Source of the DNA: Actinomadura spongiicola
GTDB taxonomy: Bacteria > Actinomycetota > Actinomycetes > Streptosporangiales > Streptosporangiaceae
Assembly (NCBI RefSeq): GCF_003432485.1
Contig: NZ_QVNQ01000010.1
Location: 124,001-188,000 of the forward strand
Direction: 5' to 3'
Length of the DNA stretch: 64,000 nucleotides
In this document: positions 51,865 through 62,154 of the stretch, piece after piece
Layout: the number at the start of each line of letters is the position of its first letter
Numbering within the stretch: the first letter of the stretch is position 1
The notes under the pieces: model-generated
Databases searched by the model: none
What the model saw: the letters and a program-made list of their open reading frames with translations, nothing else
What the model was told of the DNA's origin: nothing
Translations under genes and position numbers: made by a program

Positions 51865-53948
51865 TGGTTATCGACCGTCCTCCACCGGCGGCTCTTCACG
51901 AGATGCGTCTGGATGTCCTGCAAGGTCTCGCCGGGACGGGCGGTGAGCCGCGTCCACGTGCCGTCCCCGGCGAGCGCCCAGGCGTCGGTGCCGTCGTCCA
52001 TGGCCCGGTCCAGCAGGGCGAGCAGGTCGCCGCGCTGCGCCCGATCCGTCACGGTGACGAGGGCCTCGACGCGCCGGTCCAGGTTGCGGTGCATGAGGTC
52101 GGCGCTGCCGATCCACACCTCGGGTTCACCGCCGTTCTCGAACGCGAACACCCGGGAATGTTCCAGGAACCGGCCGAGGACGCTGCGCACCCGGATCAGC
52201 TCGGAGAGTCCGGGCACACCCGGACGCAGCGCGCAGATGCCGCGGACCCAGACGTCCACCGGCACCCCGGCCCGCGACGCCCGGTACAGCGCGTCGATGA
52301 TCACCTCGTCCACCAGGGAGTTGCACTTGATCCGGATACGGGCGGGATGCCCGGCCCGCCGGTTGTCGATCTCGTGCTCGATCCGCTGCACGAGCCCGGC
52401 CCGCAGGCTGTTCGGCGCCACGAGCAGCCGGTGGTAGGAGCCCTGCCGGGAGTAGCCGGTGAGGTGGTTGAACAGCGCGCTGACGTCCTCCCCGACCTCC
52501 GGGTCGGCGGTGAGGAGCCCGAAGTCCTCGTACAGTCGCGCGGTCTTCGGATGGTAGTTGCCGGTGCCGATGTGGCAGTAGCGGCGCAGTTGGCCGTCAC
52601 CGTCCTGCCGGACGATCAGCGCCAGCTTGCAGTGCGTCTTCAGCCCGACGAACCCGTACACGACGTGGCACCCGGCCGTCTCCAGCTTCCGCGCCCACGC
52701 GATGTTGGCGCGCTCGTCGAACCTGGCCTTCAGCTCGACGACGACCACGACCTGCTTGCCCGCCTCGGCGGCGCTCATCAGCGCGTCCACGATCGGGGAG
52801 TCGCCGCTGGTCCGGTACAGCGTCTGCTTGATCGCCAGAACGCGCGGGTCGACCGCGGCGTCCTCGATCAGCCGCTGGACGGTCGTGGTGAACGAGTCGT
52901 ATGGGTGGTGAACGAGCACGTCCCGGTCACGGATCGCGCTGAAGACGCTCGCATCCTGCGGCAGCGCCTCCTTCGACGGGACGAAAGGGGGGTACTTCAA
53001 CTCCGGGCGGTCGAGGTCGGCGATGGACGCCAGGCCGCCGAGGTCGAGCGGCCCGACGACGCTGTAGATCTGGCCCTCGTCCACGCCCAGCTCGGACGTG
53101 AGCAGGTCCAGCACGCCACTGGAGATCGACTCCTCGACCTCCAGCCGGACGACCGGGCCGAACCGGCGGCGCAGCAGTTCCCGTTCCAACGCCTGGAGGA
53201 GCCCCTCGCTGATGTCCTCGTCGATCTCCAGGTCCTGGTTGCGGGTGACGCGGAACGCGTGGTGCTCCACGACCTCCATCCCGGTGAAAAGCTGGCCGAG
53301 ATGGGCGGCGATGACGTCCTCCAGCGGCGTGAACCGGTCGGGGGACGCCTCGATGAACCGGGGCAGCAGCGGCGGCACCTTGACCCGCGCGAACATCGTC
53401 GCGTCCGTCTCCGGATCGCGGACGATCACCGCGAGGTTGAGCGACAGGCCCGAGATGTACGGGAACGGGTGCGCGGAGTCGACGACGAGCGGGGTGAGGA
53501 CGGGGTAGATCCGGTCGCGGAACAGCCGCCGCAGCCGTTCCTGTTCCGTCTCGGCCAGCTCGTCCCAGCGCAGGATGTCGACGCCCTCGTCGCCGAGCGC
53601 GGGCCGGATCTCGTCGCGGAAGCACGCCGCGTGCCGTTCCATCAGCTCGTGCGCGACCTCGCCGGTCCGCTGGAGCACCTCGCGCGGCTGGCGGCCGCTG
53701 GCGGACTGGACGGCGAGCCCGGTCGCCATCCGGCGGGCGAGCCCGGCGACGCGGACCATGAAGAACTCGTCCAGATTGCTCGCGAAGATGGACAGGAACC
53801 TGACGCGTTCGAGCAGCGGCAGCTTCGGGTCCTCGGCCAACTCCAGGACACGCTGGTTGAAGCGGAGCCAGCTCTCCTCCCGGTCGAGGAAGCGGTCGTC
53901 GGGCAGCGCCTCGGCCGCATGGGGGATCTGTCCTGGATTGACGGTCAT
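51861..53948 (-). CDS. ppk: Polyphosphate kinase 1
   Basis: 695 residues, usual length. Makes polyphosphate from ATP. N-terminal [19 protein letters not shown] and [15 protein letters not shown]; catalytic part with [43 protein letters not shown] and the phospho-histidine segment [19 protein letters not shown]; second PLD-like half with IKCNSLVDE and [13 protein letters not shown] 53948 fits the family start; TTG 53969 would add seven residues. PHO-box-like repeats lie just upstream. Confidence 0.96.
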   Translation of the reverse strand: MTVNPGQIPHAAEALPDDRFLDREESWLRFNQRVLELAEDPKLPLLERVRFLSIFASNLDEFFMVRVAGLARRMATGLAVQSASGRQPREVLQRTGEVAHELMERHAACFRDEIRPALGDEGVDILRWDELAETEQERLRRLFRDRIYPVLTPLVVDSAHPFPYISGLSLNLAVIVRDPETDATMFARVKVPPLLPRFIEASPDRFTPLEDVIAAHLGQLFTGMEVVEHHAFRVTRNQDLEIDEDISEGLLQALERELLRRRFGPVVRLEVEESISSGVLDLLTSELGVDEGQIYSVVGPLDLGGLASIADLDRPELKYPPFVPSKEALPQDASVFSAIRDRDVLVHHPYDSFTTTVQRLIEDAAVDPRVLAIKQTLYRTSGDSPIVDALMSAAEAGKQVVVVVELKARFDERANIAWARKLETAGCHVVYGFVGLKTHCKLALIVRQDGDGQLRRYCHIGTGNYHPKTARLYEDFGLLTADPEVGEDVSALFNHLTGYSRQGSYHRLLVAPNSLRAGLVQRIEHEIDNRRAGHPARIRIKCNSLVDEVIIDALYRASRAGVPVDVWVRGICALRPGVPGLSELIRVRSVLGRFLEHSRVFAFENGGEPEVWIGSADLMHRNLDRRVEALVTVTDRAQRGDLLALLDRAMDDGTDAWALAGDGTWTRLTARPGETLQDIQTHLVKSRRWRTVDNQ

Positions 53949-53969
53949 ACCGTAATTTTCCCTGAGCAA

Positions 53970-53987
53970 GATGAACGACAGTCGAAC
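53970..53987 (-). promoter_or_regulatory. PHO-box-like direct repeat before ppk
   Basis: On the minus strand GTTCGAC (53987-53981) and GTTCATC (53976-53970) are exactly 11 bp apart, the unit and spacing of PhoP boxes in Streptomyces (GTTCACC repeats). ppk is PhoP-controlled in Streptomyces. The box ends 22 bp before the ATG, which is close; a leaderless or very short leader would be needed. Confidence 0.5.
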
Positions 53988-54115
53988 TTGGGTGTTTCAC
54001 CGAAGTATCAGACACTTCGAACATCCCCCAGGTTCCCCCGGCCTAACGTCGACCGGATCAGTGGGATGCGAGGCCACGGCGAACCCCCGGGGGAGAGGTC
54101 GGGAGCGGAGGCGGA

Positions 54116-54706
54116 TCAGCAGCCGGACTCGCCCCTGACCAGGCGGTGGCCCAGTCTGCGGGTCAGTTCGGCCACGAACGCGTCCGCGAGCGGAGGCCAG
54201 TTCCAGAAGCGCAGGCCCAACTCGGCGAAGGCGCACGGGGTCGGCCAGTTCCAGTCGTTGAGGGCGGTGCGGGCGCCGCAGCGGGCGCAGACCAGCGAGT
54301 CCGGGCCGCCCTCCAGCCACTCCTCGACCTCCGGCAGGACGACTTCGAACGGCAACCAGGCCCCGCATCGTGGACAGGTCACGTGGTCGTCCTCGTGGAC
54401 GTCTCCGTAGAACGCGCTGCGGCCGACGTCGATCTCCAGGCCGTTGGGCCACACGTCCGGAAACCCGCCGGCGTCACCGGTCAGGGCGTCACCGGTCAGG
54501 GCGTCACCGGTCACGATCGTCCGGGCGGACGGCCCCGGCGCGTACCCTCCGGGGACGTCGCCGAGCACGCAGTCGGTCCGATCGGCGACCACGATCCCGG
54601 CGTCCACAAGCCAGCGAAGGACCCCGCGGGCGAGGTCTGGCGCGTCTCCCTGGTGGGCTTCGACATCCGCGACCCACCGGTTCCACTCCCGCACAAGCAC
54701 CCACAC
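54116..54706 (-). CDS. Zinc-ribbon-containing protein of unknown function
   Basis: 196 residues. Two CxxC knuckles, VTCPRCGAW (about 110) and LVCARCGAR (about 140), can bind one zinc. Trp-rich segments follow (LNDWNWPTPCAF, LRFWNWPPL). The middle carries a short tandem repeat (GDALTGDALTGDA). No known family recognised. GTG 54706, with TAGTGT upstream on the minus strand as a possible leaderless -10. Confidence 0.75.
   Translation of the reverse strand: MWVLVREWNRWVADVEAHQGDAPDLARGVLRWLVDAGIVVADRTDCVLGDVPGGYAPGPSARTIVTGDALTGDALTGDAGGFPDVWPNGLEIDVGRSAFYGDVHEDDHVTCPRCGAWLPFEVVLPEVEEWLEGGPDSLVCARCGARTALNDWNWPTPCAFAELGLRFWNWPPLADAFVAELTRRLGHRLVRGESGC
54474..54515. repeat. 15-bp tandem repeat within the zinc-ribbon gene
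   Basis: Nearly three units of CACCGGTCAGGGCGT, in frame (5 codons each, TGDAL). Unit number could vary between strains without frame loss. Confidence 0.7.
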
Positions 54707-54808
54707 TACGCCCAGAACGCGCGTTTAAGGAGGGTGTCGGACAGGGAGCAACCGAAGTGTCCACCGGGAGGGCTTCACTCCCGAAGGTGCCGTGTGTACA
54801 ACGAGAGC

Positions 54809-56323
54809 GTGACCCCTCACGAGCCTTCCCCACCGGCCATGACGACGGTGTTCTGGCCGCGGTGTTCAGCCGTCCACGGGTGCGCGGGCCGCGCTGTGGA
54901 GGGATCGGGCGGCTGCCTCGCCCACCTGGCTCCCGACGAGTTCGACCGGTTCGTGGGTTCGCTGCGTCCGGGCGCCGAGATGGACCTGCGTGGTGTCACC
55001 GTCCCTCCCGGGTTATTGGACGCCGTCCTGCGCGCCGTCACCGGCCCGGACGAGCGGCCTCACCTCGGCCGGGCGCGCTTCGACCGGGCGGTACTGCCGT
55101 CCGGCGCGGCGCTGCGCGGGATCCTCGTCGAAGGCGACAGCTCGTTCGACGGCGCCTGCTTCCTGGGCGGCGCGTCGTTCTACGACGCGCGGTTCCTCGG
55201 CAACGTCTCGTTCCGTGGGGTGCGGTTCGGACGCAACGTGTCGTTCCACGGCGCGCGGTTCCACCGGCACGCCTCGTTCGAGGAGGCCGTCTTCATCGGG
55301 GACGCGCTGTTCGGCGAGGTCGGCTGGGACGCCGACGGGTCGTTCCGGCGCGCGGTGTTCCTGGGGGCGGCGTGCTTCGACCGCGCCCGGTTCGGACGGG
55401 ACGCGGCGATGCAGGCCGCGTCCTTCGGCGGCCCCGTCTCCTTCAAACGGGTGCAGGTCGCCCGGCACGCGCGCCTGGAACGGGCCAGGTTCCGCCGCGG
55501 CCTGTGGCTCGGACCGCTGGTCGCGGGCGGCCGGATCGGCCTCACGGACGCCACCGCGTACGGCGGCCTCCGCGTCCGCGCGGCGGCACGGCAGGTGACC
55601 GGGCGCGGCGCGGTCGTCCACGGGGAGGCCGACTTCCGGTTGAGGCACGCCGAACTCGACCTTGAGGGCGCCGTCTTCGACGGGAGGGTGTCGGTCAGCT
55701 CGCTGCCCCGCCCGCTCCAGGGGCTCACCGAACCGTCCTGGACCGGCCCCACGAACGTCCCAGAACGCTCGGGGAGCGGCTCTCAGGCCGCGCGGGTGAC
55801 GTCCCTGCGGCGGGTCGACGCCGCATGGATCGAGCTGTCCGACGTCGATCTCAGCGGGTGCGGCTTCCTCGGCCTGCGGCATCCGGACGCGTTGCGCATC
55901 ACGGGCGACTGCCCGTTCGCGACGGCGCCGCGCCGGTCCTGGCGGCGCCACGGCCGGGGGCACGCGGTCCTCGCCGACGACCTTCCGCCCGCCACCGGCG
56001 GGCCCTCCCCCGAGGACGACGACCGTCTCGCGGCCCTCTACGGCGACCTGGCCCGCGCCTCCGCCGACTCCGGCCGCGGCCGTCTCGCCCGCGACTTCCG
56101 GTACAGCGAACTGGAGAAACGCCGGCACAGCGAACCCGTCCCGTGGCGACGCTGGGTCCTGCACTTGATGTGGATAACCTGCGGATACGGTCTTCGCACC
56201 GGACGCGCCATCGCCTGGATCGCGATCATCGTCGCGCTCATCTGCTCAAGCGCGACACTCCTGCACGACGACAACCGTCACGACGCCGTCCGCATCCTCC
56301 ACATGAGCGGCGGCCACTCATAA
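54809..56323 (+). CDS. Pentapeptide-repeat membrane protein (distant paralogue 3 of 3)
   Basis: 504 residues. A Cys-rich start (FWPRCSAVHGCAGRAV, later GCLAHLAP) is followed by classical pentapeptide repeats: A/F at every fifth place (FLGGASFYDARFLGNVSFRG, FHGARFHRHASFEEAVF). Then come a linker, a helical DxxRLAALYGDLARASADSGR segment and one or two C-terminal hydrophobic helices (AIAWIAIIVALICSSATLL). Unlike the paralogues at 19.5 and 39.0 kb, it begins with cysteine pairs and keeps strict five-residue periodicity. Function unknown. GTG 54809 is chosen with modest support; ATG 54839 is an alternative. Confidence 0.75.
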   Translation: MTPHEPSPPAMTTVFWPRCSAVHGCAGRAVEGSGGCLAHLAPDEFDRFVGSLRPGAEMDLRGVTVPPGLLDAVLRAVTGPDERPHLGRARFDRAVLPSGAALRGILVEGDSSFDGACFLGGASFYDARFLGNVSFRGVRFGRNVSFHGARFHRHASFEEAVFIGDALFGEVGWDADGSFRRAVFLGAACFDRARFGRDAAMQAASFGGPVSFKRVQVARHARLERARFRRGLWLGPLVAGGRIGLTDATAYGGLRVRAAARQVTGRGAVVHGEADFRLRHAELDLEGAVFDGRVSVSSLPRPLQGLTEPSWTGPTNVPERSGSGSQAARVTSLRRVDAAWIELSDVDLSGCGFLGLRHPDALRITGDCPFATAPRRSWRRHGRGHAVLADDLPPATGGPSPEDDDRLAALYGDLARASADSGRGRLARDFRYSELEKRRHSEPVPWRRWVLHLMWITCGYGLRTGRAIAWIAIIVALICSSATLLHDDNRHDAVRILHMSGGHS

Positions 56324-56415
56324 CCGCCTCGTGATGTGGCGGGCGCGCCTCCCCAAGGATCTTCGTAAAAAGTCGGTCTCCCGTTTTGTCAGACCCTTGG
56401 GTAATCATTCTTGTT

Positions 56416-56718
56416 ATGAGCAGAGACACCCATCCGGGGGTGCAGTGCCCGCACTGCCAATCGCATCTCGCGCTCGTCCCCGTGCCCGCGAACTCCGCCG
56501 CCGCACCGGTTCCCCTCCTGCCGATCACCCCGAAGGAGGAATGGCAGCCGCCGCCCGTCGCCGATGTGCTCGCGGTTTACGCCGGGCGCGTCAAGGACAC
56601 CGCGACCGCGACCCGCGGCGCCGCCAAGGTCAGAGAAAGCCTCAACCGAGCCAGAGCGGCCGCCGCGCAGCGCAGGGCCGCCCAGAAAACCGCCCGTCGA
56701 ACACCCAAAAGCGCCTGA
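56416..56718 (+). CDS. Small hypothetical protein
   Basis: 100 residues: one CPHC knuckle at the N-terminus (GVQCPHCQSHLALVP), a Pro-rich middle, and a basic helical C-terminus (VRESLNRARAAAAQRRAAQ). It may bind nucleic acid, but the single knuckle gives little to go on. ATG 56416 has no ribosome site. Convergent with the CU044_5270-type gene across a terminator. Confidence 0.6.
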   Translation: MSRDTHPGVQCPHCQSHLALVPVPANSAAAPVPLLPITPKEEWQPPPVADVLAVYAGRVKDTATATRGAAKVRESLNRARAAAAQRRAAQKTARRTPKSA

Positions 56719-56763
56719 TCGCAAACCCTGATCACATACCGGTCACTAACCGCGCGCACCGAA

Positions 56764-56800
56764 GAAGGGACGGCACCGCCCTCCATGGCACCGTCCCTTC
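56764..56800. terminator. Bidirectional hairpin terminator
   Basis: Perfect 10-bp stem GAAGGGACGG / CCGTCCCTTC, 17-nt loop able to pair further (ACC/GGC), between two convergent genes. Confidence 0.75.
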
Positions 56801-56809
56801 CCTCCGTCG

Positions 56810-57967
56810 TCAGCGCGGGACCGAGTCCGTCCATTCCGCGGCGAGCGTGACACCGGAGCCGAGCGTCCCTCCCGCCGGGAAGTCCACCCCCGCCGCCGGC
56901 TTCAGCAGCGTGAGCGTGGTGGCCAGCGCGTCACCGGTGCCGAGATCGATGATCAGTTGGTCGCGGACCACGCCCTTCTCCTCCTTGTGGTCGATCGCGA
57001 TGGCGTGTCCGGGCCTGCCCTCCGGGTCCTTGACCTGGCCGAGCGACCTCACCAGCGGGAGCGACGCCAGCATCCGGTACGCGCCCGCCCGCACCTCCGG
57101 CTTCACCGGGAATCCCGTCAGCAGGCCGCCGGCCACCTCGTAGAGCCACCGGTCGGCGTTCATGGGCCGGTCCCCTTCGGTGTCGTGCCCCTCGTAGTAC
57201 CGCATCAGCCGGGCCTTGAGCCGTTTCGGGTCGGACGGCAGAGCCTGGAGCTCCTTCATTGTCATGTTCCGGCCGAACCAGGCCACCGCGCCCTCGTGCA
57301 GGCGGCTGCTCTCCATCTCGACGGGCCCGGGAGCGGTCGTCCCCTCGAACTTCTTACGGGCCTTGCTCCCCGGAGGGGCGACCAGGTAGGCCGTGAAGGT
57401 GGTCGGCGACCCCGCGCGCCGCCACGCCGCCGCGTCCTTGGGCGTCGCGGGCTTCGTCCCGAGGTCCTGGCGGCGGTTCAGCACCTTGCCCTTCGGGTCG
57501 GTCGGGGTCCAGGTCTCGTACTTGGTCCGGCTGATCACCGCGTAGCTGGAACCCGGCTCGCCCACCATGGACGTGTGCGACTCGATCGACGACTGGTACC
57601 AGTACGCCCGCCGGCCGCTGGGCTTTCCACCCGCCTTGTCCGCCGCCGCGAGCAGGACGGTCCGCGCGTCGACGGGCTGTGTCCGCCCGGGGCCTTCGTT
57701 CTTCGGCGGCCCGGTCTCGTCCTCACCGCCGGGAACGAGGATCAGCGCGGCCAGCGTCCCGGCCGCCACCGCCCCGGCCAGCCCGACGCCCCAGATCGGG
57801 CGGAACCGCTTCCGCGTCGTCCGTGTCGCCGCCACGAGCCGGTCCGGTGCGGGACCGGCGGCCATGGCGCGCGCCAGCTCGGCATGCCGGAGGCGCTCGT
57901 CGACGGGCGCGTCCGGGTCGAGTTCCGCGGGACGGGCCCTCCGCAGCGTTCGCATCACGTCGTTCAT
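56810..57967 (-). CDS. CU044_5270-type membrane protein, partner of the ECF sigma factor
   Basis: 385 residues: a cytosolic N-terminus (about 57, MNDVMRTLRRARPAELDPDAP), one membrane helix (about 58-79) and a long extracytoplasmic domain with YWYQSSIESHTSM, VAWFGRNMTMKELQALPSDP and DQLIIDLGTGDALATTLTLL. Genes of this kind regularly follow an ECF sigma gene in Actinomadura/Streptomyces, so it may serve as anti-sigma or sensor; no zinc anti-sigma motif is visible. ATG 57967 overlaps the sigma stop (ATGA). Confidence 0.85.
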   Translation of the reverse strand: MNDVMRTLRRARPAELDPDAPVDERLRHAELARAMAAGPAPDRLVAATRTTRKRFRPIWGVGLAGAVAAGTLAALILVPGGEDETGPPKNEGPGRTQPVDARTVLLAAADKAGGKPSGRRAYWYQSSIESHTSMVGEPGSSYAVISRTKYETWTPTDPKGKVLNRRQDLGTKPATPKDAAAWRRAGSPTTFTAYLVAPPGSKARKKFEGTTAPGPVEMESSRLHEGAVAWFGRNMTMKELQALPSDPKRLKARLMRYYEGHDTEGDRPMNADRWLYEVAGGLLTGFPVKPEVRAGAYRMLASLPLVRSLGQVKDPEGRPGHAIAIDHKEEKGVVRDQLIIDLGTGDALATTLTLLKPAAGVDFPAGGTLGSGVTLAAEWTDSVPR

Positions 57968-58542
57968 GACATCTCCCTACTCATGGTCCGAACCTGCTGA
58001 CGCGTCCCAGCGCGTCCCGTCCCCGGCTCCCCGCCGCTCTCCCCGAGCCCGCCGTCTCCGGCGGCCCGGGTGAGACGCCGCCGCGCCCGGTGCAGCCGCA
58101 CCCGCAGCGCGGCGGGCGAGCAGCCGACGACCCGGGCGGCCTCGCGCGGGGTCAGCCCCTGCCAGGCGACGAGGATGAGGATCTCCCTGTCGCCGTCCGG
58201 CAGCGCCGCCATCGCGCGCAGGACGGCGAACCGTTCCGCCACGTCCTCGGCGATGTCCTCGGCGGGCCGAGCCGTCCACCGCCCGAGTTCGGCGACGAAC
58301 GCCTCGTGCCGCACCTCCGCCCGGTGCCCGTCGCGCAGCACGTTCCGCGCGACGCCGAGCAACCACGGCAGCGCCGGATCGGGGATGTCGGCGAGGCGCC
58401 GCCACGCGATGGCGAACGTCTCGCTCACCACCTCGTCGGCGACCTGCCGCCCGGCGCGGCTGACGGCGTACGCCCACACGCGCTGACGGCACGCGTCATA
58501 GATCGCGGTGAAGCGTCGTTCATCGTCGGCTTCGTCTGCCAC
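57964..58542 (-). CDS. ECF-type RNA polymerase sigma factor
   Basis: 192 residues. Region 2 (FTAIYDACRQRVWAYAVSRAG, ADEVVSETFAIAWRRL) and region 4 (LPDGDREILILVAWQGLTPREAARVVGCSPAALRVRLHRARRRL, cited in parts) are complete; the tail is about 35 residues, Gly-rich. It probably drives its own operon. GTG 58542 has GGAGAAG six bases upstream; ATG 58602 would add 20 residues but has no ribosome site. Co-translated with the membrane partner. Confidence 0.92.
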   Translation of the reverse strand: MADEADDERRFTAIYDACRQRVWAYAVSRAGRQVADEVVSETFAIAWRRLADIPDPALPWLLGVARNVLRDGHRAEVRHEAFVAELGRWTARPAEDIAEDVAERFAVLRAMAALPDGDREILILVAWQGLTPREAARVVGCSPAALRVRLHRARRRLTRAAGDGGLGESGGEPGTGRAGTRQQVRTMSREMS

Positions 58543-58791
58543 GGCCTGCTTCTCCGTCCGTCCGGTGTTCGCGTCACCGGGTAGTGGCCCGAGGAGGCCC
58601 ATCGTTACGCGAGAGCCGTTCAGATCCTGACGAACGAGAGAAGTACCGTGGGAACGAGGCGGGCTCCATTTCGGGGGAAAGTTCGGCACTTGGTGTGCGA
58701 TGCTGCGGCCCGGTGCCCGTATATTTGCTTGGCGGCAAGCAAGGACTCGCCTGGCCGGGGCGATCACGATGCAGGCCAAGGGAGCTGAGAG

Positions 58792-59991
58792 ATGACCGCG
58801 ATGCACAGTCGCGGCGCCGAACGGCTCCTCGGTGTCGCCGGTTCCCCGCACCTCCTTCTCGTCGAGGACGACCCGGGCGACGCGTTCCTGTTCGAGGAGC
58901 TGCTGTCCGAGGCGCAGCCCGATGTGCGGATCACCGTCGCGACGACGCTCGCCGAGGCCCTCGACGCGCTGCGGCCCGAGATCCAGTGCGTCATCGTCGA
59001 CCTGGCGCTGCCCGACGCGCAGGGCCTGGACGCGCTGCGGCAGGTCCGCAGCCACGCGCCGAACACAGCCGTCCTCGTGCTGACCGGGCTCGCCGACGCG
59101 CACGTCGGCGTGGAGGCCGTCGCCGCGGGCGCGCAGGACTACCTGGTCAAGCAGGACGTCGACGGGGCGCTGCTCACCCGCGCGATCAGTTACGCGATCG
59201 AGCGCAAGCGCGCCGACGAGTCGGAGCGGCAGCTCGTGGAGGCGCGGGCGCTGAGCCGGGAGAACGCGCGGCTGGAACGCGGGCTGCTGCCCGTCCCGAT
59301 CCTCAACGACACGACGCTGCGGCACCACACCCGGTACCGGCCCGGACGCTACCGGGCCCTGCTCGGCGGCGACTTCCACGACACCGTGGAGACCGCGGAC
59401 GGCTCCGTGCACGTCGTGATCGGCGATGTCAGCGGGCACGGCGCGGACGAGGCGTCCCTCGGCGTCCGGCTGCGCATGGCGTGGCGGACCCTCGTCCTGG
59501 CCGGGCACACCGGCGAACGGCTCCTCGACACGCTCGACGCCGTCCTGCGGCACGAGCGGTGGGCCGAGGAGATCTTCACGACCGTGTGCATGATGACGAT
59601 CGCGCCGGACCGGCGCACCGCGCGGCTGCACCGGGCGGGGCATCCGCGCCCGCTGTTCTTCGGCCCGGACGGCGTGGTGGCCGTCCCGGACGAGCCGCGC
59701 GGCCCCGCGCTCGGCCTGATCCCCGCCGTGCGATGGCCGTCCCTCGACATCGAACTCGGCGACTCCTGGGGGCTGCTCCTCTACACCGACGGCCTCATCG
59801 AGGGGCATGTCGGCGACGACGGCGACTACCTCGACCTGTCCGGGCTGATGGAGCTGGCCACGGCCGCGCACGGCGCCGGGCAGCGCGGCGACGTGCTCGT
59901 CGACGGTCTCATCGCCGAGGCGGAGCGGCTGAACGGCGACGTCCTGGCCGACGATCTGGCGGTGCTGCTGCTGAGCAGAGGCGACGGCTGA
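58792..59991 (+). CDS. Response regulator with PP2C (SpoIIE/RsbU) phosphatase output
   Basis: 399 residues. REC domain (about 18-135; [17 protein letters not shown], phospho-acceptor Asp70 in CVIVDLALPD, switch Lys in YLVKQD), short coiled linker (YAIERKRADESERQLVEARA), PP2C domain (about 175-395; GGDFHDTVE, VIGDVSGHGADEA, LHRAGHPRPLFF, LLLYTDGLIEG). Phosphorylation should switch dephosphorylation of an anti-sigma antagonist. First of three tightly linked genes with a histidine kinase and an Rcp1-type regulator. Confidence 0.93.
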   Translation: MTAMHSRGAERLLGVAGSPHLLLVEDDPGDAFLFEELLSEAQPDVRITVATTLAEALDALRPEIQCVIVDLALPDAQGLDALRQVRSHAPNTAVLVLTGLADAHVGVEAVAAGAQDYLVKQDVDGALLTRAISYAIERKRADESERQLVEARALSRENARLERGLLPVPILNDTTLRHHTRYRPGRYRALLGGDFHDTVETADGSVHVVIGDVSGHGADEASLGVRLRMAWRTLVLAGHTGERLLDTLDAVLRHERWAEEIFTTVCMMTIAPDRRTARLHRAGHPRPLFFGPDGVVAVPDEPRGPALGLIPAVRWPSLDIELGDSWGLLLYTDGLIEGHVGDDGDYLDLSGLMELATAAHGAGQRGDVLVDGLIAEAERLNGDVLADDLAVLLLSRGDG

Positions 59992-61638
59992 TGACCGCGG
60001 GCGATCCACGTACACCCGGCACCGCCGAGCGGGGGCACGGCCCGGCGATCGTGCTGCCGGAGGCGGACGTCCCGGTGGCGCGGGGCATGAGCCGGATCCG
60101 GCTCGGGCAGATCTACCGGATCGGCTCGATCGTCCTCGGGCTGCTCCTGATAGCCGCCTTCACGCAGACCGCTTACGCGCAACACGAGCACACCAAGGCG
60201 CGGACCGTGCTGATCGACCGGATCGACCCAGCCGCCCTGGCGGAGTACCGCCTCTCGTCGGCGATCAACCGCCAGGACACCGCGATCCGCGACTACGCGC
60301 TGGACGGCGGGCGGGCACCGGTCGCCGACTACCGCGAGGCGGTCGCGCAGGAGGCGGTGGCCGCGGCGCGGATACGGCGGCTCCTGAACGGGGTGTCCGG
60401 CGGCGGAGACGTCCTGCGCCGCCTCGACAGCGCCGGGGCGGACTCGCGGGCCTGGCGTGCCGAGTTCGCCGACCGTGTCGCCGCCGGGCCCGGCGGGCAG
60501 GGCCTCCAGCCGTACCAGACCCGGCAGGCGCGGTACCTGCTCCACCGGTCGCGCAACGCGCTGACCATGTTGCAGGCCGACACCACCCGGCTGCACGACC
60601 GGGCGTCGAGCACGTTGCGGTCCCGGTCGACGACTGCCATCTGGTCGACGCGCGCCGCGCTCGGGCTGGTCGTGCTGGCCGCGCTCGGGCTGGCCCTGCT
60701 GATCCGGCGCACCGTGCTGGCGCCGGTGTCGTCACTGACCAGCCGCGTCCGGGCGGTGGCGCAGGGCGACCTCGGGCACTCGCTGGACGTCGGCGGGCCG
60801 TCCGAGATCAACGAACTCGCGGTGATCATCGACGCGATGCGCGAACGCATCATCGACGAGTGGCGGGCCACCGTCGAGCAGACCCGGCTGCTGGACGCGC
60901 AGGCCGAGGAGCTGCGCCGCTCCAACGCCGAACTGGAACAGTTCGCCTACGTGGCGTCCCACGACCTCCAGGAGCCGCTGCGCAAGGTCGCGAGCTTCTG
61001 CCAGCTGATCGAGCACCGGTACGGCGACCAGCTCGACGAACGCGGCCGCCAGTACATCGACTTCGCCGTCGACGGCGCCAAGCGCATGCAGACCCTCATC
61101 AACGACCTGCTCGGCTTCTCCCGGGTGGGCCGGGAGACCGACTTCACGGACTCGGTCGACCTGAACGAGGCCGCGAACCTCGCCCTGGACGACCTGGCGG
61201 CCCTCCGGGAGGAGACGGGCGCCGAGGTGGACGTCGGCGACCTGCCGCGCGTCCCCGGCGACCCCGGCATGCTCACCCGGCTCTTCCAGAACCTGCTCGG
61301 CAACGCGATCAAGTTCCACCGTCCGGACGTGCCGCCCCGCGTCACCATCGACGCCCGCCGCGTAGGCGACGAGTGGGAGTTCCGCTGCGCCGACAACGGC
61401 ATCGGCATCGAGCCCCGGCACGCCGACCGGATCTTCCTGATCTTCCAGCGGCTCCATCCGCGGGACGCCTACACGGGCACCGGCATCGGCCTTGCCCTCT
61501 GCAAGAAGATCGTCGAGTATCACGGCGGCCGGATCTGGCTCGACACCGGCGACCATGACGACCAGGGGGACGCCCCCGGGACCACGTTCCACTGGACGCT
61601 CCTGGTCCGGCGACCCCACGACGGGGACGGAGACCGAC

Positions 61639-61646
<8 letters not shown>
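59991..61646 (+). CDS. Membrane histidine kinase with CHASE3-like sensor
   Basis: 551 residues. Two membrane helices (about 44-62 and 222-243) enclose a helical extracytoplasmic domain like CHASE3 ([20 protein letters not shown]). HAMP follows, then a phospho-acceptor helix [20 protein letters not shown] (His about 324), as in phytochrome-type kinases, and a complete ATPase domain ([33 protein letters not shown]). ATG 59991 shares its A with the preceding stop (TGATG). It likely phosphorylates one or both neighbouring REC domains. Confidence 0.94.
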
Positions 61647-62076
<430 letters not shown>

Positions 62077-62154
62077 CGCGCCGCCCCGGCCGGGGCCCGT
62101 GCCCGCGGGGGCCCCGGGATGCCGTTGACGGTGCGGTATGTAACAGTGGGGGGC

